Origin: M55B157 sp965657825
Lineage (GTDB): Bacteria > Actinomycetota > Actinomycetes > S36-B12
DNA length: 64,000 nucleotides
Reading direction: 5' to 3'
Assembly (NCBI GenBank): GCA_965657825.1
Contig: CBFHQG010000002.1
Span: forward strand, 6,438-70,437
Below, piece by piece: positions 8,990-16,335 of this stretch. A model generated the notes under the pieces. It did not search any database and was not told the DNA's origin. It was given only the letters and a program-made list of their open reading frames with translations. Numbering within the stretch: position 1 is the stretch's first letter; every line of letters begins with the position of its first letter. Position numbers and translations under genes: made by a program.

Positions 8990-9121
8990 CCCCCCAGCAT
9001 GCCCGATCAGCGTGTGACGCCGGCATGGAACCAGTCACGCCGTTCCACCCCCGCCACTGAACACAGGGGGTGCTGATGGAGGAAGGAGGTGCCGATCACG
9101 AAGAGGGGACGGTGCGGAGGA

Positions 9122-9153
9122 ATGTAAGAGAGGAATGTAAGAACTGTGTAAGA
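9122..9153 (+). promoter_or_regulatory. Triple direct repeat TGTAAGA, candidate response-regulator operator
   Basis: TGTAAGA occurs at 9123-9129, 9136-9142 and 9147-9153, spaced 13 and 11 bp, about 110-140 bp ahead of the HtrA-like gene. Tandem GTAA-type half-sites one helical turn apart are typical of OmpR/CpxR-family binding sites. The rest of the 271-bp gap (8990-9260) holds a 7-bp inverted repeat at 9046-9072 and otherwise nothing recognised. Confidence 0.45.
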
Positions 9154-9260
9154 GGACCGTTCGCAGACCGGTTCCGGGGAACATTCGCGCCCCTCCAGGG
9201 CGTCTCATAGGAGGTAGTGGCCACCCCCCGCGCGCTCGGGGAGCAGACCCTGGAGGCATT

Positions 9261-10613
9261 GTGAGTACCGTGCACCCGACGAATCCGTATGACGCCGATC
9301 CCTACGCCTACGATCCCCACTCGGGCGACCCCTACCGGGACGATTCCAACACGGGCGTTCCCAACACGGGTGATCCCTATGCGCAGGTGTACGGCGCACA
9401 CGACCCCTATGCGGGCACCTACGGCCAGCCGACCTACGGGCAGCCCAGTTACGGGCAGGCCGGATACGACTGGTCGGCGATCCCCCCGGCACCCGCGCCC
9501 ATTCCGCCTACGCCCCCCACACCACCGAGCAGGGGTAGCGGCGGTCGGTGGGCGGTCCTAGGCATCGCGGTCGCCGCGAGCGCGCTGGTCGCCGGCACCG
9601 TCGGGGGAGCGGTCGGGTTCACCGCCGCGCGACTGACCGCGCCGGATGCCACCGCCACGACGGTCATCTCCGGAGGGGGTTCCGCGGGTACGGCCCAGCC
9701 GCCGAGCCCCGCGGCCGATGGTTCCATCGCGGCGGTCGCCGAGGCCCTGCAGCCGTCGGTGGTCCAGTTGAACGTCGCCGGTAATGGCGCGGCCGGCACC
9801 GGCTCAGGGTTCATCATCCGCGAGGACGGCTACATCCTGACCAATAACCACGTCACGGCCGGCGGCACATCGATCGAGATCTCCTTCGCCGATGGCACCA
9901 CTGCGCGCGGTGAGCTCATCGGAGCGAATCCCGGCTACGACCTCGCCGTGGTGAAGGTCGATCGAACAGGTCTGCCGGCGGTCACCCTCGGATCGTCAGC
10001 CGCACTCAAGGTGGGTGACACCGCGATCGCCCTCGGCTCACCGCTGGGGCTTCAAGGCACCGTCACCTCCGGAATCGTCAGTGCGCTGGATCGCCCGGTG
10101 ACGGCAGGTGGTCAGGGGGAGACGGCGTTCATCAACGCGATCCAGACCGATGCGGCGATCAACCCCGGTAACTCCGGTGGCCCGCTCGTTGACGGCAATG
10201 GCGCGGTGATCGGGATCAACTCCGCGATCGCCACCCTGGGTGGCTCCTTTGCCGGTCAAGCCGGATCCATCGGCTTGGGTTTCGCGATCCCGATCGACAC
10301 CGCCAATCGCATCGCCAGTGAGATCATCGCCACCGGCACCTCGACCACACCCATCATCGGAGTCACCCTCGACATCACATACTCCGGTCCGGGGGCGCGC
10401 GTCAACGGCGTCACCCCCGATGGCCCGGCAGAGCAGGCGGGGATCCGCGATGGCGACATCATCACCGAGCTAGATGGCAATCTGATCGCCGACTCCACCG
10501 ATCTCATCGTCGACATCCGGTCCCTGGCACCGGGTGACACGGTCGCCCTCACGGTCGAGCGCGACGGGGCAACCCGGACCGTGGAGGTAACGCTGGGTTC
10601 ACAACAGGACTGA
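9261..10613 (+). CDS. HtrA/DegP-like S1C serine protease with cytosolic Tyr/Pro-rich repeats
   Basis: 450 residues. Residues 1-90 are cytoplasmic low complexity (DPY and YGQ short repeats, then a PPTPP run). A membrane helix follows at about 97-122. The extracytoplasmic trypsin-like domain carries His197 (TNNHVTAGG), Asp227 (GYDLAVV) and Ser305 (NPGNSGGPLV). A single PDZ domain occupies about 355-445. This is the usual actinobacterial membrane-anchored HtrA (PepD/HtrB type) that degrades misfolded envelope proteins. The start is GTG at 9261 with GGAGG five bases ahead. TGTAAGA repeats upstream suggest two-component control. It converges on the gamma-glutamyltransferase gene across a hairpin. 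Confidence 0.92.
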   Translation: MSTVHPTNPYDADPYAYDPHSGDPYRDDSNTGVPNTGDPYAQVYGAHDPYAGTYGQPTYGQPSYGQAGYDWSAIPPAPAPIPPTPPTPPSRGSGGRWAVLGIAVAASALVAGTVGGAVGFTAARLTAPDATATTVISGGGSAGTAQPPSPAADGSIAAVAEALQPSVVQLNVAGNGAAGTGSGFIIREDGYILTNNHVTAGGTSIEISFADGTTARGELIGANPGYDLAVVKVDRTGLPAVTLGSSAALKVGDTAIALGSPLGLQGTVTSGIVSALDRPVTAGGQGETAFINAIQTDAAINPGNSGGPLVDGNGAVIGINSAIATLGGSFAGQAGSIGLGFAIPIDTANRIASEIIATGTSTTPIIGVTLDITYSGPGARVNGVTPDGPAEQAGIRDGDIITELDGNLIADSTDLIVDIRSLAPGDTVALTVERDGATRTVEVTLGSQQD

Positions 10614-10660
10614 TTCGTCCCTCGAGGACGCCCGTTCTGGCACGCGGTACCTAGCCGACC

Positions 10661-10696
10661 CGCGCCGGACGCCCACCCCCCGTGGCGTCCGGCGCG
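10661..10696. terminator. Bidirectional hairpin terminator
   Basis: A perfect 13-bp GC-rich stem (10661-10673 with 10684-10696) around a 10-base loop, in the gap between two convergent genes. There is no T-run, as is common for actinobacterial terminators. Confidence 0.7.
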
Positions 10697-10721
10697 GTGT
10701 CGTTCTGTGATGCCAATGGGT

Positions 10722-12221
10722 TCAGGCGGGATCCACGACGGCAGCGCAGCCACCTCGTCGGGCGTCCCCGATCGCCTCGGTCGTGCCGTCGACATTGAGT
10801 CGCACCGCGTGCACTCCACCGAAGAACAGATCCCGCTGCGGCCACCACCGGACCGTGCCGACATCCGACCAGGTGTCGAAGGTGTCGGGATCGATTCCCG
10901 GCTCGACTTCGATCCCGTTGGCAGTGGCATGCACTCGCGGACCGGTAACCGCATCGCGCAGAGTTGACTGCTCATCGATCAGGCGAGTGAGTACCGCAAC
11001 GTGCGCCGAACGGATGCGTTCGCTGCCGCCACTGCCGAAGGTGACACGTGCACCATCGGGCAGGTCCACCATGGTCGGTGTCATCATCGAACCCATCCGG
11101 ACCCCGGGTGGCAGCGCATGTAGCCCTGTGGGATTCAGGTCCTCTTCACCCAGCATGTTGTTCAACTGGACACCATCGACCTGGGTCCCCGAAGAGGATC
11201 CATTCGACGTGGTGCACGTCGCCATGCGCCCTCGAGCATCGATGACCGAGATGCTCGTGGTGCCACGAGAGACGGTCATCGATTGCGCTGCGAGGTCACG
11301 AGATCTCTGCTGGGCGGTCGCTTCGCGCAGTGATCGTGCGACGCGCGCCCAATCGACGGTGGGTTGTTCATCGATGCCGCCGAGCGCCTCGAGGACGATC
11401 GTGCCTCCGAAGGACGGGGGCGGATTGGTCCACACCTGAGCGCTGCCTCGCATCATCGTCAGCGGCGTCCGCAGTCGCGGGGTGTACGTGGACAGGTCCT
11501 CAGCGGTGATCAAACCGTCGTGGTCCGCCATGCCGCGTAGCAGCGGATCGGCGAAGACCGGATCGGTCATCGTCGCGCCGGCAGCAAGGGCGCTGAGCAG
11601 TTGCGCATACCCAGGATTGACGAAGGGTGCACCCTCCATCGCCGATGCGTACACTGCCGCGCTCGCAGGGGTTACCGCGAGGACATCGGCAACCAGGCGA
11701 AGGAAATCCCGCTGGATGTCATCGAGGACCACTCCGTGTCGAGCCAACTCGATCGCGGGAGCCACGATCCGAGCCAGTGGTAGTGAACCCCAGCGGGCAT
11801 GGGCATCGAGATAGCCGGCGAAGCAGCCGGGGACGGCGACCGAAGCCCAGCCAGCGTGGAACACCTGCTCAGCCTGGGGTTGATCAGGCCGACCGAACAC
11901 CACCCGGACACTTGTCATCGATGCGTGACGGGGTTGGCCGCCCAGCCCGGGAGTATCGACGAAGAAGTCGAGGTACTGCGGAACCCCCGTGGGCTCGGCA
12001 TGCAGGAGGAATCCGCCACCGCCGAGGCTGGACAGCACGGGTTCGGTCATCGCTGCGGCGAACATGCCGGCGAGGGCGGCGTCCACTGCAGATCCACCCT
12101 CCTGCAGGACTGTCGCCGCTGCGGAGACCGTGGACGATGAGCCGCCTGCGGCAACGGCCGAACCGGGGGCGCCGATGACGTGCTCAGCGATACGGATCCG
12201 GCCACCGGTTCCCTCGGACAT
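10722..12221 (-). CDS. Gamma-glutamyltransferase family protein
   Basis: 499 residues from the ATG at 12221; the frame is open further upstream, but that sequence runs antisense through the next gene. Ntn-hydrolases of this family self-cleave before a threonine that becomes the nucleophile. Here the TTSISVID block (Thr321) matches the family TTH/S-SVVD pattern, followed by CTTSNGSSSG. The N-terminal half has GGSAVDAALA and LSSLGGGGF, typical of the large subunit. No signal peptide is evident, so it may be cytosolic. It is divergent from the YbdK-type ligase gene 36 bases away, which suggests a shared gamma-glutamyl theme (inferred). Confidence 0.85.
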   Translation of the reverse strand: MSEGTGGRIRIAEHVIGAPGSAVAAGGSSSTVSAAATVLQEGGSAVDAALAGMFAAAMTEPVLSSLGGGGFLLHAEPTGVPQYLDFFVDTPGLGGQPRHASMTSVRVVFGRPDQPQAEQVFHAGWASVAVPGCFAGYLDAHARWGSLPLARIVAPAIELARHGVVLDDIQRDFLRLVADVLAVTPASAAVYASAMEGAPFVNPGYAQLLSALAAGATMTDPVFADPLLRGMADHDGLITAEDLSTYTPRLRTPLTMMRGSAQVWTNPPPSFGGTIVLEALGGIDEQPTVDWARVARSLREATAQQRSRDLAAQSMTVSRGTTSISVIDARGRMATCTTSNGSSSGTQVDGVQLNNMLGEEDLNPTGLHALPPGVRMGSMMTPTMVDLPDGARVTFGSGGSERIRSAHVAVLTRLIDEQSTLRDAVTGPRVHATANGIEVEPGIDPDTFDTWSDVGTVRWWPQRDLFFGGVHAVRLNVDGTTEAIGDARRGGCAAVVDPA

Positions 12222-12257
12222 GCCCCGCACGCTAGCGCTGGTGCTTAGGCTGGTGCG

Positions 12258-13406
12258 ATGGCCCTGGATTTCAACGCCTCTCCCACCGCCAGTCTCGGTA
12301 TCGAACTCGAACTCGGCCTTGTCGATGTGGAGAAGGGCGGTCTGGTGTGCGCGGCCTCGCAGATCCTCGATGAGATCGGTGCCCCCCATCCCGAGGGTGA
12401 GCATCCCCGGATCAAACACGAGTTGTTCGAGTCGACCGTCGAAGTCGTCACGGGGGTGTGCACCACGGTGCGCGAGGCGCGCGCCGATCTAGCGGAGAGC
12501 ATTCGCGAACTCGATGCGGCGTGCGCGAGCCGCGGCATTGGTCTCATCGGTTTGGGTCTGCATCCCTTCACCAATTGGCACGACCTGACGCGCAGTCCCG
12601 GTGAACGCTATGAGCGACTCGTCGATCGCATTGCCTGGCCCGCACGTCGACTCATGACGCACGGGATGCACATTCACGTGGGTGTTCGCAGTGGCGAGAA
12701 GGCGATTGCGACGGTGAACACCCTGAGCGGATACCTGCCGATATTCCTCGCGCTTTCCGCGTCGAGCCCACACTGGCACGGCCAGGACACCGGATTGGCG
12801 TCCGCACGGACGAAGGTATTCGAGGCCATGCCGACCACAGGTCTGCCGCCTCACCTGAGCGATTGGGCGGAGTTCAACGCCTTCCTCGACACACTCATCG
12901 CTGCTGGATCCATCGAGACGGTGCGCGAGGTGTGGTGGGACATCAGACCGCATCCAGGATTCGGCACGGTCGAACTCCGCATGTGTGATGCGACGCCCAC
13001 GTTGAGGGAGGCGGGAGCGATGGCGGCCCTCGCCCAGTGCCTGGTGCAGTGGTGTGATGACGTGATCGAGTCCGGGGAGCGACTACCGGTGCCCCGGGAG
13101 TGGGTGCGCAGAGAGAATAAGTGGCGAGCGGCACGGTACGGGCTGGATGCCGAACTCGTCCTCGATGATGCAGGTCATACCCGTCCCCTTCGTGAGGTGA
13201 CGGTGGATCTTGTCGAGGATCTGATGCCGCTGGCTGAGCGGTTGGATTGCGTCGACGATCTGCGCGAGGTGCTGAGGATTCTGCAGCAGGGGGCGAGTTA
13301 CGAGCGCCAGCGTGTGCTGCTCGCGACGGGTGCGACGCTGGAGGACATCGTCGCGGTGGCGCGTCAGGAATTGCGTGAAGAGGTCGCGGGAGGCACGCCG
13401 CGGTGA
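12258..13406 (+). CDS. ybdK: Carboxylate-amine ligase, glutamate-cysteine ligase type 2 (YbdK)
   Basis: 382 residues. GCS2/YbdK enzymes join an amine to the gamma-carboxyl of glutamate using ATP; some have weak glutamate-cysteine ligase activity. Visible are the N-terminal GIELELGLVD motif, the HGMHIHVGV strand and the C-terminal GFGTVELRMCDATPT block, all characteristic, and the length is normal. The stop overlaps the GTG of the following M20 amidohydrolase (GTGA). It is divergent from the gamma-glutamyltransferase-like gene, so the three genes may act on gamma-glutamyl or N-acyl compounds. The true acceptor is unknown. Confidence 0.9.
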   Translation: MALDFNASPTASLGIELELGLVDVEKGGLVCAASQILDEIGAPHPEGEHPRIKHELFESTVEVVTGVCTTVREARADLAESIRELDAACASRGIGLIGLGLHPFTNWHDLTRSPGERYERLVDRIAWPARRLMTHGMHIHVGVRSGEKAIATVNTLSGYLPIFLALSASSPHWHGQDTGLASARTKVFEAMPTTGLPPHLSDWAEFNAFLDTLIAAGSIETVREVWWDIRPHPGFGTVELRMCDATPTLREAGAMAALAQCLVQWCDDVIESGERLPVPREWVRRENKWRAARYGLDAELVLDDAGHTRPLREVTVDLVEDLMPLAERLDCVDDLREVLRILQQGASYERQRVLLATGATLEDIVAVARQELREEVAGGTPR

Positions 13407-14581
13407 GTGACCCGATCAAGGCTCTGGTGGCTGCGCGCGAGCATGAACTGCGTGCACTGCGGCGGCGACTCCACGCGCACCCGGAACTGTCCTGGCAGGA
13501 GACTGCGACGACGGAGACGCTCCTCGAACGGCTACGCGTATCCGGACTCGATCCGATCGTGCTCAATCGTGGAACCGGTCTGGTCTGCGATATCGGCGAT
13601 ACCTCCAGCGGCTCAGTGGTGGCACTGCGCGCCGACATCGATGCGCTCGCGATGGCGGACATGACTGAGAGCGAGTACCGCTCACGGGTACCCGGAGTCG
13701 CGCACGCATGCGGCCACGATGTGCACACGGCGGTGGTGCTCGGCGCCGGTCTCGTGCTGCAGGCGCTCGTCGAACGCGGTGAGATCGCGGCAGGCGTTCG
13801 TTTGATCTTCGAACCAGCCGAGGAATCTATGCCGGGGGGTGCTTTGGATGTCATCGAGGAGGGGTGGCTGGAGGACGTCTCGTTGATGTTCGGCGTGCAC
13901 TGTGATCCTCGATTGGATGTCGGGCAGATCGGACTGCGGACCGGGCCGATCACCGCGGCGAGCGACATCATGGAGATCGAACTCTCCGGACCGGGTGGCC
14001 ACACAGCCCGCCCGCACCTCACTGTCGACCTGACGCGGGTGATGGGTCGGGTGCTCACTGAACTACCCGATGCGATCGTGACGGCTGCTGACTCACCCGA
14101 GCAGGTGACCGTCGTGTTCGGTTCCGCTCATGGTGGGGATGCCGCAAACGTGATCCCAGCGCGTGCGGTGTTGCGCGGGTCGGTCCGCACAGCAGACGTC
14201 GACACCTGGGATCGCATCGGGAAGATCGTCGAGACCGAACTCGCCGCGATCCTCAGCGAATCGGGGGCAACGTGGCAGATCACCTATCGCCGCGGAGTGC
14301 CCCCGGTGCACAACGATGCAGCGGCGACCGCCATCGTCGATCAAGCGGCGATCGAAGTGGTGGGCACAGCGGGGGTTGTGGAGAACCCGCGATCCATGGG
14401 GGGCGACACCTTCGCGTGGTACGCCCAGCGGGTGCCGGCGAGCTACGCCCGACTCGGCACGCACTCCGGTGATGGCCCACGACGGGATCTGCACGCGTCG
14501 ACCTTCGATGTGGACGAGCGGGCGATTGGTATCGGTGTGGAGTTGCTCGTGCGCGCTGCCCTTGTGGCGGGACGCACCTAG
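13403..14581 (+). CDS. M20D-family amidohydrolase (N-acyl amino acid hydrolase type)
   Basis: 392 residues. A zinc-dependent peptidase/amidase fold with LRADIDALAM, HACGHDVHTAVVLG (metal ligands), EPAEES and, near the C-terminus, LGTHSGDGPRRDLH. The cysteine in ACGHD is typical of the M20D branch that cleaves N-acyl amino acids, hippurate or IAA conjugates. GTG start, overlapping the ybdK stop by 4 bp. Coupling to a ligase that makes amides suggests paired synthesis and hydrolysis of an amide-linked metabolite, which is inference. Confidence 0.88.
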   Translation: MSDPIKALVAAREHELRALRRRLHAHPELSWQETATTETLLERLRVSGLDPIVLNRGTGLVCDIGDTSSGSVVALRADIDALAMADMTESEYRSRVPGVAHACGHDVHTAVVLGAGLVLQALVERGEIAAGVRLIFEPAEESMPGGALDVIEEGWLEDVSLMFGVHCDPRLDVGQIGLRTGPITAASDIMEIELSGPGGHTARPHLTVDLTRVMGRVLTELPDAIVTAADSPEQVTVVFGSAHGGDAANVIPARAVLRGSVRTADVDTWDRIGKIVETELAAILSESGATWQITYRRGVPPVHNDAAATAIVDQAAIEVVGTAGVVENPRSMGGDTFAWYAQRVPASYARLGTHSGDGPRRDLHASTFDVDERAIGIGVELLVRAALVAGRT

Positions 14582-15273
14582 TCGGTGAGGGGTTGCTGTC
14601 GGTAGGTGCCCGACATCGATTCCACCGCGAAGCGGGCGAAGAGTTCCTCGGCGTACCAGTCGAGTTCGCGGGTCTGCTCGATCGCGCGACGGTGCGCCGG
14701 TCGCCGGTAGGCGAAGGCCGACATGTCCCGCCCGGAGCGCCAGATGCTGAACGTGCCCTGCAGCCCCACAGGTGCCTCTCCGATGCCCAGGGTGAAACGC
14801 ACCGCGGGATCTTCGCTGAGGTCCTCGACGACCGGAGGCACCGCACGCCAGAACGTAGCGAGCATGCGGGATTTGAGTCGAGCCCGGGTAATGGAAGCGA
14901 CCGGCTGATCGGGATCGGGTTTGACCGGTGCGACCGAGCCATCGAAGGGCCGTACGCCCGACCACGTGCCTTGGCTAGCGATGGGTCGCATGCGGATATG
15001 GGCACTCTCGTAGGCCACGCGTTGCCACTGAAGAAAGGGCCGTGAGGTCAGAAAACCGCGGCGTCCTTCGTCGTCGCCGACCACCGTGAGGATCGCCCAG
15101 TGATCGGGATCGGCATCGCGCATCGTGAACGTCTCACCCGATCCGGTGCCCAGCAGTTTGGCGAAACCCACCCCCGGTAGTCGGCGGATGGCGCGCCGGT
15201 GGGCGGCCATGAAGGCGAGCGCGCTCGCGCGGTGCCGACCGCGGACGCCGAACACATCGAGCCAGACCTGCAT
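14578..15273 (-). CDS. CrtA-like (spheroidene monooxygenase family) protein
   Basis: 231 residues starting MQVWLDVFGVRG at the ATG at 15273; the frame is open for a long way upstream but overlaps other genes there. The order LPGVGFAKLLGTGSGE, HWAILTVV, GTWSGVRPF, ARLKSRMLATFWRAVPP, GIGEAPVGLQGTFSIW and ELFARF follows that of spheroidene monooxygenase CrtA from purple bacteria, a heme-type carotenoid oxygenase. No carotenoid genes are in the window. It is divergent, 39 bases away, from an MpaB/DUF2236 oxygenase. The substrate may not be a carotenoid. The stop overlaps the end of the convergent amidohydrolase gene by 4 bp. Confidence 0.75.
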   Translation of the reverse strand: MQVWLDVFGVRGRHRASALAFMAAHRRAIRRLPGVGFAKLLGTGSGETFTMRDADPDHWAILTVVGDDEGRRGFLTSRPFLQWQRVAYESAHIRMRPIASQGTWSGVRPFDGSVAPVKPDPDQPVASITRARLKSRMLATFWRAVPPVVEDLSEDPAVRFTLGIGEAPVGLQGTFSIWRSGRDMSAFAYRRPAHRRAIEQTRELDWYAEELFARFAVESMSGTYRQQPLTD

Positions 15274-15312
15274 GGTGCAACAAGAGTGCCACGGTGAGCA
15301 GGAGGTCGGCGG

Positions 15313-16260
15313 GTGGGGCAGGATGGCGGGGTGGCTTCCATGTTCAGCGTGCTCTCGCCGGATCGGTTCGTCGACTCGGCGGCCGATGCGATCGCGCGTG
15401 GATTCCGTCGGATGGTGTCGGGCGACCCGGACGGCCAGCCCGACTGGGTCGCACAACTCGAGCACGGCAGCGATCCGGGGTACTTCGGCCCGGGATCGGC
15501 CACGTGGGCGGTGCACGGATCGCTCCCGACCCTGGTCGGTGGGGTGCGGGCGCTGCTCATGCAGGCCTTGCACCCGGCCGCGCTCGCCGGTGTCGCCGAG
15601 CATTCCCGGTACGAGGATGACGCCCTCGGCCGGCTGGCGGGAACGACGCAGTGGCTGACCGTCGTCACCTTCGGTGATACCGCCCAGGCCGATCGAGAAT
15701 GCGCGCGCGTGCGTGGACTGCACCGCAAGGTCCGAGGTACCTATCCCGGCACTGATGGGCGACAGCTGCCCTACAGCGCTTCGGATTCTGATCTGCTGCG
15801 ATGGGTGCACGTGGCCTTCACCGATTCCTTCCTCGCCACCCATCTGGTGTGGGGTCAGCCCATCCCGGGGGGTGCGGATGAGTACGTCCGTGAGTGGGCG
15901 AAAGCTGGCGAACTCGTCGGGGTCGAGGACCCACCACGGTCGGTGGCTGAACTGCGCGAGCAGCTGCGCGGCTTCGAACCGATCCTGCGCGGAGATGCGG
16001 CCTCGGAGCGGACTGTGAAGTTCATCCGCAACCCGCCGCTTCCGCTGCCGGCCCGCCCGCCCTACGCCGTGCTGTTCGCCGGTGCCGTGGCGACGTTGCC
16101 GGCCGACTACCGAGCGATCCTGAGACTCCCGCGGGTGCCGATGCCCATCGCGCGACCGGCGGTGGCAGCGATGCTCGGCACGATGTCGGCGGTGCTGGGG
16201 CGCCAGTCGCCATCTCAACGCAACGCGCGCCGCCGAATCTCCACCCTCGACGCCGCCTGA
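15313..16260 (+). CDS. MpaB/DUF2236-family oxygenase-like protein
   Basis: 315 residues. The segment VGGVRALLMQALHPAALAGV and the later FTDSFLATHLVWG belong to the DUF2236 (ER-bound oxygenase MpaB/latex-clearing protein Lcp) family, which binds heme b through a conserved histidine (here within MQALHP). The chosen start is the GTG at 15313, because AGGAGG lies at 15300-15305 with 7-base spacing; a GTG at 15331 and an ATG at 15340 are alternatives. Divergent from the CrtA-like gene, so both may respond to the same signal. Substrate unknown. Confidence 0.82.
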   Translation: MGQDGGVASMFSVLSPDRFVDSAADAIARGFRRMVSGDPDGQPDWVAQLEHGSDPGYFGPGSATWAVHGSLPTLVGGVRALLMQALHPAALAGVAEHSRYEDDALGRLAGTTQWLTVVTFGDTAQADRECARVRGLHRKVRGTYPGTDGRQLPYSASDSDLLRWVHVAFTDSFLATHLVWGQPIPGGADEYVREWAKAGELVGVEDPPRSVAELREQLRGFEPILRGDAASERTVKFIRNPPLPLPARPPYAVLFAGAVATLPADYRAILRLPRVPMPIARPAVAAMLGTMSAVLGRQSPSQRNARRRISTLDAA

Positions 16261-16264
16261 ACCC

Positions 16265-16312
16265 AAATCCGCAACGATTGGAATGTTGTCGCCCCTAAGG
16301 AGTTGCGGATTT
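16265..16312. repeat. 11-bp perfect inverted repeat before acetoacetyl-CoA synthetase
   Basis: AAATCCGCAAC (16265-16275) and GTTGCGGATTT (16302-16312) are exact reverse complements separated by 26 bases. They lie in the short gap between the MpaB-like gene and the next GTG start. It may be an operator or an attenuator hairpin. Confidence 0.55.
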
Positions 16313-16335
16313 CGGCTTACTGTCAGGATGTCGGG

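Noticed and set aside
16303..16335. TTG start for acetoacetyl-CoA synthetase
   Set aside because: The TTG lies within an inverted repeat and the purine run is too close; GTG 16336 fits the family N-terminus better.
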